From positions 935,162 through 999,161 of the forward strand of contig BCIV01000003.1 of assembly GCA_001600055.1 (NCBI GenBank): DNA of 64,000 nucleotides, read 5' to 3'. Positions 27,239 to 41,832 of the stretch are shown in pieces (position 1 is the stretch's first letter; each line of letters begins with the position of its first letter). Source of the stretch: Filobasidium wieringae (taxonomy: Eukaryota > Basidiomycota > Tremellomycetes > Filobasidiales > Filobasidiaceae). The translations under genes and the position numbers were made by a program. A model generated the notes under the pieces. It was not told where the DNA came from and did no database searches. It was given only the letters and a program-made list of their open reading frames with translations.

Positions 27239-27366
27239 CTATAATGACAAGGCAGCCTTGCAGACAAGGTCAGCAAATGCTGGGTAAGCTTATCTACTAT
27301 GCCTCAAGTAAGCGATTGAACATTCTTGTATGATATCGTTTTGGGGTCCTATTACATGACAAAGCT

Positions 27367-30235
<2,869 letters not shown>

Positions 30236-30518
30236 ATCGGTAAGAGATTGATGTAGTGAGCTAGATTATAGCTCAAGCCTAAGGCAGTAATGGCTCGAAA
30301 CCCAAAGAAGTTGCACATGCGAACCTCGGTGACCTTCTGAATAGATGAATAGTCTGCTTGTGCGTTTGCGCTTTCTCACGCCACGCGCAGGATCGACGAT
30401 GGAGGAAGGGAAGTAGATGTTGGTGAAGTCGCCATGAACCAAACACAGAGCTGGCCAGACGGTTCGAATACGATCTACCTCTTAGCACTTGCCTGACAAT
30501 CACGAGCGCTTGATCACG

Positions 30519-31083
30519 ATGTCCGATTCTATCAAACAAACCACCAGACAATTAGCCATCAAGACCGGTTCACTTAAACGGTAATCATCATCTTCCTTAA
30601 GTCATTCAAACTCTCCAAAGCATTGAGGCTGACTTGAGTTTTGCCTCGTTTCAGACTGAGCAAGGAGGTTTCGCTTTACCAGAAAGAACACGAAGAGCAG
30701 AAAGCTGTCATTGAAAAATTGAAAGAATCTAACGGAGATGAATGGGAGCTGAAGAATGCTGTGCGTCGTAAAAATCGCGTTACAAAAGCATCAGACTGAG
30801 CCTGTGTTCTTGCCGTCGCCTTAGCAAAAAGTTCTCAAGGATTGTCATCAGATGATCAAACCTTCTGAGGAGAGAGTTCAGGAAGCTTACGAAGCGCTGA
30901 AAGATCTTCTCGTGAGCTGATCTTCTATCCCCTTATTATTCCGGTTACTGATGTGGCTCAACTTAATTCACCTGATAGGAAGCTACCTCGGACGATCAGG
31001 AGATTAGCTCCTCAGTTGAATACATTGAGGCGAACAAATTACTTCAGGAGACCCAACTTCCTACTTCCAGCGAGACTGAATAA
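30519..31083 (+). CDS. RBL2: Tubulin-binding cofactor A (Rbl2/TBCA)
   Basis: Chaperone that holds beta-tubulin during folding and dimer assembly. Exons 30519-30580, 30655-30760, 30825-30911 and 30979-31083 join in frame to 119 residues, close to the family size. The N-terminus MSDSIKQTTRQLAIKTGSLK leads to LSKEVSLYQKEHEEQK, matching the first helix of TBCA, and then NAQKVLKDCHQMIKPSEERV, the second helix. The third helix EAYEALKDLL and the acidic tail complete the three-helix coiled-coil design. The start codon is about 280 bp from the divergent U2AF gene. Convergent with the DUF1772 gene, which ends about 300 bp downstream. Confidence 0.93.
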
Positions 31084-31389
31084 GGACCTTAAGAAGAAAA
31101 CAAGATGGAATTTCCGTATGAATAACGACTACGACCACGGCATTTCATTGCCTTAACGATGATGATGATGATGTTTTGAGAAGTTCGTGATCTCTGTAAT
31201 CTATGCTGGCTATACCAAACTGCCAAACCGCAGTATTGCTGTCTAAATTGTGGTAGCACAGAATCTCGGATGAGCTTCAGAGTCCAAATGGTATTGATCG
31301 GCATTTCGTTCGTTTCACTTTCGTACGTTTTGCTTATTTATACATAGGTATCTTTAGTCACCGGCAATTCAGTCGTGGAATATCCTAAC
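31084..31389. other. Intergenic between convergent TBCA and DUF1772 genes, with (GAT)5 repeat
   Basis: A 306-bp gap between two converging genes. A short (GAT)5 microsatellite lies at about 31158-31173. Nothing else was recognised. Confidence 0.5.
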
Positions 31390-32181
31390 CTAGTAAGCCA
31401 GCATGACAGCTCCCAAAGCAGCGGTCCAACCAACGGCGGCAAGGACAACTCGTCCAGTGTGAGCCTTGATCCACTTCTCAAGGACCATCTTGGCCTGGGA
31501 TTCCTCCTGGGGTAGCAATCCTCGGGTGGATTCGCTGTAGATGTTGCTGGAGGGGGCGGACTTGTCCTCTGGGTAGAGAGGGTTGGATCGCTTGGCAGCA
31601 GACTTCTCGGCAAGGTTGAGCAAGGTCTTGTTCAAGGGGGTGACTAAGAACGGAATTCGGTAAGAACGTTGAATAGTCTGATGACTGTATGTTCATCTTA
31701 CCACTGAAGAAGCTGTAAGGAACGGTGGAAGCGAGGATGGTAACGGCACCAAAGATGATTCGTCGAAGATCACGGGGGTAGGTAGAGAAGCTGGACACGG
31801 GAACAAGGAAACCAGCGGTAGCGAGTCCGATAGTACCGATAGCAAGGGAGATCCCGGTAGTAGGCTATGAATGAGTGAACAAAATTAGACATGGTTCGTC
31901 ACTCGACCGGCTTGAGCGGTACTCACGACAGCCTTCCTCATGTACCAAGCCCAGAGCTCAACAGCCTGACCCTGGTCATTGCTATCAAGACCGACCTTCC
32001 TCCTCTCCTTAGGACTTCCGACAAGGGCAACAGGGCTGAAGGTAAGGGTGTCTACGTTCTGGAAGAGGAAGTAGGAGGAAGCAGCGAATCCCAATCCGAG
32101 CGAGATAGAGAAGGGAGAAGTCGCTCGATGCTTGAGGACATCGATCAGGGCAGAGGTGGCGGTAGTAGGGTAGTCAGACAT
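31390..32181 (-). CDS. DUF1772 (anthrone oxygenase-like) membrane protein
   Basis: Multispanning membrane protein of unknown role; some DUF1772 relatives are linked to anthrone oxygenases, but that activity is not implied here. Start at 32181 (MSDYPTTATSALIDVLK). Spans visible are FSISLGLGFAASSYFLF, TGISLAIGTIGLATAGFLV, a third in RRIIFGAVTILASTVPYSFF and a C-terminal one in VVLAAVGWTAALGAVML. The loop YPRDLRRIIFG and the segment TPLNKTLLNL correspond to the family's LRR and MPTNxxLL-type motif. The protein is about 230 residues over three or more exons with introns near 31880 and 31690. The alternative, an unrelated four-span protein, cannot be excluded. Confidence 0.65.
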
Positions 32182-33223
32182 GGCGAATGGAGCGACGTAG
32201 TTTTGCGTGTGCGATTGATATCGAGTGGGATTAGGGCGATTCGAGGAGATGGAATGTGACGGATCGTGTTTTTGGTTTTGAGCGGTCGAGCGGAAAGCGA
32301 TTCGCAAGGTGAAAGAGCGACAACTTCCGTCTTTCAAGATTCATTGCGTCATTGATAAACAAGGTGCGTCATTTCTCGGTTGCACAGTCCCTGGATAATG
32401 CATGCGTGTCGAAAACGCATGAACTGAGGAGGCAAACGACTTCTGAAACGCAGCGATTCGCCAGTCATTTGAGCGTTCGAAAGTTTGAAACGATACTGCA
32501 GCATGGTTTGAAACCATCTTGAAAGGCAACAAAGCCCTTGTCTGTAAGAGCCAAGCCAGCCTTTGATCGTCCCGTTTTGAACTATGGAAAAGCTCGTAAT
32601 ATTCCGTGCTAGAGCACCATCAGCATTATTGTTGTCGTCCCCTACGTCTGACTATCTACGAAACTCGCTTGAAGTGTCATCGTCATTGTCATGGCTATGA
32701 GCGACTCAACTCTACTCAACTACTACAGAACAGACCATCCATATGCGCCCTGCCCGGACAACCCATGCCTCGACTCTCCACGAACCGGTTCCGGTCAGAA
32801 TGGCTGAAGTGACCGACCTTCTAGCGCGGACGGAGCATGCACGCGCAAAGTTTCGATGGTGATATCATTCAGAATCCGCCCGACCGCGATGTTGCAATCT
32901 CTAGTGCCAGAGTCACGGACTAGTCGCGATCTCTTCGTTGTGGGAATCGATCTATAGAGCGGGCCATGGGCGGGTTTCAGGGGGAATGATGATGATGATG
33001 GCTATCAGCGCCGCTAGTACCGAGCGTGCTTGTTATATAGTGTCTTGAAAGATCTTTCGGTCGTCTTCGGCGACAGAACTTTGGATGCTGACGACAAGAT
33101 AGCACTTATCTCTCTTGTCATCGCAACCGATTCTACTTCCTACATAATTCTCAACCGAGAAGGAGCTCCAGGTTCGAGATAATCCGTAGCCACTACCTCC
33201 ATCATAGACAAGATTCCCCAAGA
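32182..33223. other. Intergenic region with divergent promoters
   Basis: About 1.04 kb between the DUF1772 gene (-) and a small spliced plus-strand gene. It contains a GATGATGATGAT run near 32986-33000. Short frames only; no gene or RNA could be supported. Confidence 0.4.
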
Positions 33224-33690
33224 ATGAGCAGTATCAGCATGAGCAACTCGACTTTGGACGCTGTAGACCAGCCTACAAAGGTCACGAAAACCTTCGGTTA
33301 CTTTGATTTGACTGTGAATGATCTTCATCCTCCTCAAGAAGATGAAGAGGAAGGTTAGTGGTCATATGCATTGCGTCGACTCGCTTGCCTAACTAAGTGT
33401 TCTTGCATGAACCTAGATGAAGAGAATGACATACTAAAAGCAAAACGAAGGTATTCCATATCCATTATCGAGCATACAAAAGCCATGTTTTCTTCGACCA
33501 TAATACATCTAGAGTAAGCTTATGTTTTACGTTTCGATGCCATCAATCCTGCTCAGAAAGATGAAACTGACAAAACTGTTCTGATCTCAGACGCGATCGT
33601 ATAGGATCATTCTCCTCGATCTCATCTACAAGCACGAACGGATCTACCTTTGAGGGAATCATCAAGGGAAAACAGACCAGTTCCTCGTGA
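33224..33690 (+). CDS. Small hypothetical protein, 87 residues, three exons
   Basis: No family recognised. Exons 33224-33353, 33417-33450 and 33591-33690 have GT-AG ends and keep frame throughout. The protein starts MSSISMSNSTLDAVDQPTK, has TKTFGYFDLTVNDLHPP, a long acidic run (EDEEEDEEN), then basic KAKRRRDRIGSFSS and a Ser-rich tail ending KQTSSS. The short middle exon and the consistent phases argue for a real gene, but the second intron (140 bp) may hide another exon. It has no signal peptide or membrane span. Confidence 0.5.
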
Positions 33691-34024
33691 ATCAGTCCAC
33701 GTGAGTTGGTCCGATAACCACGATAGTCTGCATCATACTAAGACGGGACGATCGTTCGCAGCAAATTCGGAGGCTTGACCTCTCTACAACACCGTGTCGA
33801 CCTAAACTTCAACTGTATCAACAGGATCAACAGTCACTAATTACCGTATATAATGTATCAACAGGCAAGAGGCAAGAGGACTATCATGTAACACGAACAG
33901 CATGGAAGATGAACGAAAGATAATGATAATGACAACTTCTTATAATGCGATTCTGATGACGTTGTGTCGATTTGGTGATACAGTAATATGATAGTGACGA
34001 TTGCGAGAGATCTTCACGAGAAGA
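33691..34024. other. Intergenic, convergent gene ends
   Basis: A 334-bp AT-rich gap between two converging small genes. No features recognised. Confidence 0.4.
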
Positions 34025-34448
34025 TCAGGATTTATCGGGAAGCTGATCGGCCAACTTGGCTTTACCCAGAGCAACCTCGTCCATGTTACCGAACGCCTTG
34101 CCTGCGTACATCTTTGCATATCCTTTGACCTGAAAGGTCGAACAAGAGTAGGGTGTCAGACCGGTCGGTTGGGGGATTGCCTCGAGAGATACGGAAACGT
34201 ACCTGTTCTTTGAATGGCATCTTTTCGGGCTTAGCGTTTGGGTCCTGAACTACGGTGAAAGATGAATGGGTTGCATCTGTCATGCGCAAAGGTATCAGAT
34301 TCGCTCTAGGTTATCATGTAGATCGCTCGATATTATACGCACCTTGAGCTCCTGGAGTACCTTGAATGACAGTTCCTGGTGTATCGACGAATTGGCTGGC
34401 TTGGCCAGCAGGAGCGACGCCAAGTGGGGTGTTTCGAGAGACAGACAT
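34025..34448 (-). CDS. Small conserved-looking hypothetical protein, 94 residues
   Basis: No family assigned. Three exons (start 34448, introns about 34342-34280 and 34205-34135) join in frame: MSVSRNTPLGVAPAGQASQ, then FTVVQDPNAKPEKMPFKEQ, then VKGYAKMYAGKAFGNMDEVA, ending LADQLPDKS. The KEQVxGYAKxxAGKxFGNxxxxxxGKAKL pattern resembles stress-related small repeats such as CsbD-like proteins, but the similarity is loose and offered only as a possibility. It has no membrane span. All three junctions use GT-AG. Confidence 0.55.
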
Positions 34449-34786
34449 GTTTGCTGTAGAATTGAGACTGGACACGCTAGTTAGCTAGTTTAACGATAGA
34501 TCGTCGCACTTTCTTGTCATGGTATATCTCATGGATCGTTTAGGATTGAGATTGCGCATCCCTGACGTCAGCTTGCCGCGATCTTATTTCCACCATTGTT
34601 GCCACGTTATTTTGATTCCGAGAGTTTCTGAATTTACCTCCGACGCACGGATGATCATTTTGATGTTTGATCTTCTTTTGTGCGTACCAACTACCAATCG
34701 ATCTAAGAGCAACAGCATTCATCAAGTTGAAACTAGGGACGTGAAATGATTTTTGCCGGATCATTTGACACTCAAGCTCCAGCCAT
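34449..34786. other. Divergent promoter region upstream of the ELMO gene
   Basis: A 338-bp gap between divergent start codons. No specific element recognised. Confidence 0.4.
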
Positions 34787-37700
34787 CATGTCTGAACAGA
34801 TACAAGCTACAAACACCGTGCGACACAAAGGTATGCAAGATAACACAATCGATCAAAATCCTGATAGCGATTGACGATAATCATGAATTGAAGACCGACT
34901 AGTCCGTGCGAGGATTGACTCGGAACTTGTAAGAAGAGTGCTCATAGGTGACAGCATTCAAAGCTAAAGCCGCGGATCTCCAGCCTGTCCAGCATGTGAT
35001 CAAACAATTAGCCCTTGCTTTCAAGTCGAATGATCCCGCAGAAACCCTTGCGCTGCGAGATACGAATGATGCGTTGATCACAGATAGCAATCTCACTCTC
35101 AGAGTACATGAAGGAAAGGAAATGAAGTCAGTGTGCTCAGATCTGGGAATGTTTCGACCCAAAGCTAAGTCCTTGCTGAAACCAGACTCGTCTCATCACC
35201 CTCCATGGAGGCATTGGATACGATCTCCGCTCTATCGTATGCTTTGCAACCCAAAATTCCGATCGCTTCTTCCCCATCCGGATCTCCTCAGCCTCCACTA
35301 AAACTAGTTCTCTTCAAGCTGGATAAATACATACAAGAAGAGGAATTCAGTCATGAGTTTATGCTGAAAGGAGGCATGCAATTACTAGTTAGACTTCTGT
35401 CTGAAGGTCCGAGTCAGAAACGTATGGAGTCAGCTGGATCTGGGATCGACGCGGCTCTTAGCGGAAATGCCTTAGCGGTAAGGCGATATCGGTTAGCATA
35501 GTAGTAAACTAAAGTTTCCTACGTGCAGTACGCTCTCCAAAGTTTTGCGCGGATTCTGGATCTTCACATTGGGTGGCAAGTCGTTACCGAAGCACTTGTA
35601 GCGAGAGTGAGTGCGATTGCCAAGGCCATTTCAGATGCCCATACCTGAAATCATGCATGTCAGGTAATAGAAATCATCTACACGGTAAAGGCTCATAACA
35701 TATGCCGACCAGCCACTCAAATCCTAGCCAAACTAGTGGAAGGACGAGAAGCATCAAGGTGTGACATCGATGTGCAGATAGACGAGTCCGACCAGGCACT
35801 CCAAAGTATTATCGACCTCTCGATGGTCCAACGTCTAATCTTGGATCAAGCAGACTGGTTAACGATGGTCGTGAAAAGGATCGAGAGCAGTGATATAGAA
35901 ATGGCAGCGGCAAGGTATGTCTGTATATTAGCCCGGCTGATAGATCGTAGCCCATTTCACTCCGCAACAGCTTGCATCTCATCAATAGCCTGTTGAGAAG
36001 TGCACTGGCAGATCACCTCCTACAACCTTTGTTGGAACTTATTGACGTGACTAAAGCGAATGAATGCGTCGGGGTGAGTTGCAAATGCAACTTCAACCAG
36101 GATAGATGAGCTAAACCATCGATACCCAGCGTGTTATGACGATCTACGAACACGCAGACATCGGACCAAAGATCTTGGAATTCCAGTCACTCTATCTAGA
36201 TAGGCTGTTGATACAATCAAGGACACCCATGGACCACGACGAATCAAAATACGCTACATGGATGTCGCAGACAGTACAGAAGTCGAACGAAATCGACCAA
36301 ATCATTATAGGGACCCCAGATCGTCGAATAGGTAAACCATCGGGCGATCTGACTGCCTGGGACCAACACAGGTTGGGATTTTATCGCCCTGAAACCAGAA
36401 CCAATGCACTCATGTTGGAATGTTTGGTAAGAGCCAGATGCCCGCCAACATTCACGTGTCTGATTCATTCGGACTAAATCAGGCCTGGGCTGCACTGCAC
36501 GATCCACAGTTCGATGAGGTAAGCGTACAACGCCAACCGGTCGACGGCCATCTCAAAGATGGTTTGACTTTAGAAACTCGACCTAGTGGATACGACAGGA
36601 GATATTACAAGTTGCTCTCTAGCCCTAGCAAGGTGAGACTGCAGCGACCATCCAAGTTATTGCAATTGTCGGTGACTCAATCGACTGGCATACGATGGCG
36701 CAGCGGCAGATGTGTCGCGTTACTGCTAGATTGCTTCTCCTGCCTGTTACAAACTGCAGCTAGTAACAGGTATCAACCTACTCTCCTCGCATTCAGACGT
36801 CTCCATTGTCTGACGTTGGACCTTTTCTTTCGGTATGTGGGTTGGACAGCGTAGCCTATCTATTGTAGTTCTGAACCTGTTAGTCTAGTATCTGGGAAGC
36901 GTCCGAAGCTAAGACCTGTGACGCTGAGCAGGTGGCTGACGCTACTAAATGTCACATACTGCATGTGTTATCGAGAAATCCACTTATAGCATGGCACTCG
37001 CTCCACGAAGAATGCTCCAGCGTTTCATATACGGCAATCCGAGATCGGCAAGTGGATCAGCTAAGAGCAGCAGCTTTTGGCACGAAAGTAGCTCAGTAAG
37101 CATGGATCCGTGCAAGCGGACAGATCGAAAATTGAATCTTCTATATATGTGCATTCGAAGGGAACTGAGGGACCGACTGGAGATACAGAATTCGCTGCAG
37201 ATGAGAGAACTGAGGTGAGTCGCGATCCTTGATAATCGTTCACGTCAGATTGATTGGGTACGTTTTTCCGTTTTTAGGTTAAGTTTCATGCGGAAAGGTA
37301 TTCAGAATTATACTCTCTTTGTCCCATTCGCTGCTAATGATTCGAAATTAGGGTCCTGGTTTGCTACAGGTCTCCCTTTGCTTGAAACCGGCGTCATACG
37401 CGCGAATGCAAATGTGCTGCCGACTCTGCACTGGCGATACTTAAGATTGGTAAGCTTTGTTTGCTCTTCGATGGACACGATATAGTCTGAATTTGTCACA
37501 TGTTAGTCCCGCGATAACGACATAATTAGCTGGGCAGATTATGGAGAGAAGTTGGCTCACGCGCCGTTTTCGCACAGCTTGCGAGAAACAACGCGCCTTT
37601 CAGATGTGGTCGAAGTGCGTCCGCAAACCTCTTATCCCGTGTCGGTTCCGAATCAGGCCGTCCCTTCACAAACTTCGTTTTCTCTACTCGACGAAAATGC

Positions 37701-38003
37701 ACGTAGCATACTGGATCTCGTAGCCCTCGATAATGATTCATACACAGAATGGATGAACGGACTAAAAGATCTGTTCGCTGGGGACGACACCCGTGTTGGC
37801 GGAACAGTTGATAGACATGTGCAGGTGAGATTCGATTGCCCTTGACCTTTGACAAGAGTTCGAGTGACAGCCAGATTTGCCTGTAGTTGCTTACGGAAAC
37901 GTTATTGGCAGTACGGTTGAACGGTACGATGCACAGCACCGTTAATCTGTGCAGCTTGCTCACTGCCACGTCCAGCAGATCTAGACAGTTCGCAAGAACG
38001 TGA
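34787..38003 (+). CDS. ELMO/CED-12 family protein (engulfment and cell motility homologue)
   Basis: Likely partner of a DOCK-type Rac exchange factor; budding yeast has the counterpart Lmo1 with Dck1. The start is at 34787 (MSEQIQATNTVRHK). Exons read VTAFKAKAADLQPVQHVIKQ, KLVLFKLDKYIQEEEFSHEF and LLVRLLSEGP, an armadillo-like first half. ALQSFARILDLHIGWQVVTE and VYTVKAHNICRPATQILAKL follow. A later segment (ECLGLNQAWAALHDP then LHCLTLDLFFRMWEASE) sits where the ELMO domain is expected. The C-terminal part is a PH domain: RFVRLSRDNDIISWADYGE, then SILDLVALDNDSYTEWMNGL, the last with the conserved W. It ends RQFART. Many exons; individual boundaries are by eye. Its 3' end faces UBC6 with about 200 bp between. 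Confidence 0.78.
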
Positions 38004-38205
38004 ACAGCCCATGATCGATCAAGGTTAGTCATTAGCACCGTCCATTTTTCTAGCAAAATTTTTTCTGATTGCATTTGACAGAACCCCCTAATGCTAATTT
38101 TTGGTACGCTTGACGAACGCAACGAGATCATGGTGTTATTAGACGCATTGCTATACCATACAACGAAGACCATACATAATACAGGCAGGAAGCGGATGGC
38201 AGGAC

Positions 38206-39447
38206 TCATAGGGTCGACAGCCTCGACAGTACGAAAGCTACGAAGGCTGCTAAAGCCCACCATCTAAAATTTAGCACTGACCATTCTCCTCTATTTGTTG
38301 CTGCCACTACTCCATCACCTGGATTGATGTAAGGTGGGGGCATGATGGTATGGCTCCCGGTGGGAATAGTCTCTATTTCGCCTGCTGTCTGCGTACCATC
38401 AGCCCGCCCGTCGGCTGTCACGTTGTGGGAAGAGGCAATTACAGGTTGAGGATCGGTCGATTGATCCGATTGTCCCATGTCCGGTAAATCCTTCATTTCA
38501 GCGCCGGCATACTGTATGAGCCAAAGACATAAGTACAGAAGGTAGTGGTCGTGGACGAACTACTTACTTCGGGAAACAAATCCCTGAATTTCTTATTCTG
38601 TATGTTATGTGCGTGTGAAATTTTAGCCAAGGCTTTCTTCTCGTCATCCGTACTCTTGACAGATCCGGTCGTTATCCTATTGTGGTAACGACCCATGTTT
38701 CAACCGACAATCAAAGGAGGTCGTGGCATAGCTTCAACTTACTCGTCAGCCAACATGAATGATAGCAATCCTGTCAAGATTGTTGCAACAGACCAAGCCG
38801 CGTTCCATCTGCAAGAGCATGGATGAGCTTCCTGAGAGCATACAAGTCACAAATGATGCATACGTGGAGGGGTGACTGTAAAATCGGTTCCATTACCGAT
38901 ACGCTCTGATGTCAACTCAAGTGACACTCACTAGCTAGTCATACTCATACAGATCTTTACACCGGGGGAGAATCGGCCAGAAGGAGTAAAGAACTTGATG
39001 TCAGGGGGCTTGAATCTGATGATATAGATTTGAGTGATTATCAACCAGCTCTCGCTGACAATGAAGCGCTTACGGATAATCGCTAGGGAACTGAAGGAAG
39101 AATCCGACACGGACTGAGCACTGTCCATCTAACAGAGCTGCTTTCGTACTCACGTTGATGACACCATGGTATTCTCCGCCATGATAAGGCGAATCGGGAG
39201 GACCGCGCAGAATGAAATGCCCTTTGATAATGGTATGAATATCATGTGTTCAAGGTAATGATCGAGGAAACTCACAGTCTAGTATATTCTTCTCCTCGAA
39301 TCTCGCATAAATGAATGGGGGAGGCGATTTCTCCATCGCCTGAAACTCCTTCTGAAGCTAGACATTCCGATTCAAACCAGTATCAGTTCAAGGTCTTTTC
39401 GTTTAATGGTTAGAGCTCACCCTCTTCTGAGCTAGTTTCGTGGCCAT
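38206..39447 (-). CDS. UBC6: Ubiquitin-conjugating enzyme E2 6 (Ubc6, tail-anchored, ERAD)
   Basis: ER-anchored E2 that ubiquitinates misfolded proteins with the Doa10 ligase. The start at 39447 gives MATKLAQKRLQKEFQAMEK, then SPPPFIYARFEEKNILD, the Ubc6-like HxxLRGPPDSPYHGGEYHG and FKPPDIKFFTPSGRF. The catalytic cysteine is in KICMSMTSFHPSTWNAAWS, and the extended ILTGLLSFMLAD lies beyond. A disordered linker leads to a C-terminal membrane span (WWALAAFVAFVLSRLSTL), matching the tail-anchored design. ITTGSVKSTDDEKKALAKIS and FRDLFPE are the conserved Ubc6 post-UBC segment. At least six small exons; the family and orientation are clear. Confidence 0.94.
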
Positions 39448-39802
39448 TGTGCCCTAGCCACTAGCAACAAAACAGTAAAACACGCAGTGCTACCTTCAGC
39501 AGTAGATTTTGCAAATGGCACAAGCTTCGGAAATCGTATAACAGGAATGATTGAAGTCAACAATCGCCTTGATGAGTACCACTAGCGGCGAGCTCGTCCG
39601 CTCGAGTCACGTGACTGGTACGGTTATCATATATTGGATTCTACAACTGATCTGTTTCGTAGCATTTTCGGAAACACGAGACGACTCCGGGACGGAAACG
39701 AATCGCTGTCGCATCTATGTAGAATCTCACACCCTGTCTCAACCCCTGCCCTTGTCCAATCACCATCTATAATCGTCTGCGTTGTTGACCGAGCACGCTT
39801 CG
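39448..39802. other. UBC6 promoter region / downstream of SNF4
   Basis: 355 bp between two tandem minus-strand genes. Apart from the GTCACGTGAC palindrome listed separately, nothing was recognised. Confidence 0.4.
39606..39615. promoter_or_regulatory. GTCACGTGAC palindromic E-box upstream of UBC6
   Basis: Perfect 10-bp palindrome containing CACGTG, the core for bHLH factors such as Cbf1, about 160 bp before the UBC6 start codon. It fits the RTCACRTG-type Cbf1 consensus, but no binding is shown. Confidence 0.4.
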
Positions 39803-41521
39803 TTATACTTGCGTCTGCGCGTTGAGTTCCGATCCACGCCGTATCGCAGCTTGTGCAGCTATTCGATCCGTTCGTGGCCCTCTACCTTGTGATACGTCCG
39901 CAGCTAATAAAGTGTCAACTGGTACTGCTCCGACTCCACCTCCACCAATCTCAATATCGGATCCCTATTGAAGAAAACGACGATAAGGCGCCGACCGCGA
40001 CTTGTGGACGACAGATACTCACAATCACGTGCCTTAAAATATCGCTTAACGAGACCATCCCCAGGAATCTCCCCTTTCGATCTTTTGAATCTTCAGCCGA
40101 CTCTCCCGCCTTCGGCTTGCCATCATCCACCACAACCAGTCGATGTATACGTCTCATTCGGATGAGCGAGAAGATCGATGCCAATGAGCTCTCAGGTCCG
40201 CAAGTGAGAACACCCTCAAAATCAGATGGACGTCGTGCTAGTGCCTGAGCAATCGTCAAGTCTAGAGCTTGATAGGTGCCCAACTTTAGTAGTGTCTGAT
40301 GATGTCGCAGGCTGTTTAGCTCTCTGTTGACCACCTCGCCTGATCATGTCGGACCATACTCACTATCACGTCTACCGTTTCGTACAGGTTTACCACTTTG
40401 CCGTTGCGGTCCAAAATCGGTACAGCGGAGATCCCCAATTCGGAAAACATATGGACAACATCGAACACTGTCGTCTGCATGGTCGCGGTTGCAAGCGGAT
40501 AGAAAGGATTGTCATGTTCTGGTGATGGGTTACAGTAGGTTCCGATGTTCAATTGCTGTAAAGTCTGATCAAGATGTATTGTTTCGCGACACTATGGATC
40601 CCGGGATCTCATTTAGTGCATGCCTGGCATCAGCGACTCTATCCTCATTTCGGACTCACGTTCACCGCCATGAACTTCAACACCCTATACTGTGTAAGCA
40701 CACTCAGTACTACTTCCTTCCCCGTTTGTTCATCCGTGTCTATCAGTGGCAGCCTTCTTGCATGTGTTTGAATAAGGAGTTTGCAGGCTTCGAAGAGAGG
40801 TCTCATAGGATGCACAGACAGAAGCGGAGGTGGAGGTACTCGGATTGCTTTCTCGATATCTAATCAGAAAATTATTACAGGTTTAGGATGTCAGTAAAGG
40901 AGTATCAATCTCAGCATGATTTCCACTCACCTCTGATGCTCTGTAATCTAAAATGATCCACATCGGCAGCGGCATCCTCATATGTCGTTGTGTGGTAATA
41001 GAACTGTATCAAGTGGATCAAGTCGGATACAGTGAACATCCCTGTGTTCAAAGGCTCAATCAGCTGTGAGACCAAGGATATCGCCAACGCAATCAAGCGG
41101 GTACTTGCCCACGAATTGCGACTTCTCCGAGTCCCATAAAGGTGCTGATACAACGCCTGGATCGCAATCATAAGCTTAACCATCTCCCGGTCGTTGCAAA
41201 AATGACAATATACATACCATTCTGTAGCATCGCCGTCAATGCCTTTTTCACGACCAAATGGTGGTCCAGTACGATCAATCGAAAGCTGACCGGGAATACG
41301 TCGTATGAACTCTGAGAGCGTAGGAAAGTCCTGATATGCTCGAGCGCCTCATGATGCGTAAGTTTCTTCTTCTTGGATGAGGAAGCGTCAGCCAATGACG
41401 ATTTTGGTAGGGAAGAAGGCGAAGCCAAAGCCTGATGGAAGCCGAAGGTCTGCATGGTATGGGATGGTCGTCTGATCGGATTCGTTTGACGACTAGGAGA
41501 TGAAGGGAATGACGTTTCCAT
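39803..41521 (-). CDS. SNF4: AMPK/Snf1 complex gamma subunit (CBS-domain protein Snf4)
   Basis: Nucleotide-sensing regulatory subunit of the Snf1 kinase complex. Start at 41521 (METSFPSSPSRQTNP). CBS-related segments appear in order: ALEHIRTFLRSQSSYDVFP with VVKKALTAMLQN, VVSAPLWDSEKSQFVG joined to MFTVSDLIHLIQFYY, then VPPPLLSVHPMRPLFEACKL, TATMQTTVFDVVHMFSELGI with SAVPILDRNGKVVNLYETVD, and FEGVLTCGPESSLASIF with MRRIHRLVVVDDG and FLGMVSLSDILRHVI. A final exon adds GSDIEIGGGGVGAVPVDTLL and ends NAQTQV at 39803. One intron (41042-41108) uses a GC donor; the protein fit FVG/MFTV is the reason for choosing it. The SNF4 identity is strong, exon details moderate. Confidence 0.9.
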
Positions 41522-41832
41522 GATTCGGTAAGTTGAGACGGGAGAGTTTATAGGTATAGGTTGTGGGGATAAGAGAAATCAAAGTGTAAAGTAGGGGTGT
41601 CTAGAGAGATTGAACGACTATAGGACTAGAGCGAAATGATGTATGCTCATTTGAGGGTGATCGACCTACTCATCATGTACCGTCTAGGCTGATCAACAAG
41701 CGAGGCCCCGGACACCGGTATCAGAATAGAGCTGAGACTGCACGCGATGCGAAGCCCCCTATCGGTATTGACGGGCATGACTGCTTCTTGTATGTCTGTA
41801 TCAGGTTCTGCAGGTTACAATACTGGCTCCAT
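41522..41832. other. Intergenic, SNF4 promoter / VPS9 gene 3' end
   Basis: 311 bp between two tandem minus-strand genes; holds the SNF4 promoter. Nothing specific recognised. Confidence 0.4.

Noticed and set aside
37526..38263. 245-codon minus-strand frame antisense to the end of the ELMO gene
   Set aside because: Covers ELMO PH-domain exons in antisense and runs into the last UBC6 exon; no family resemblance.
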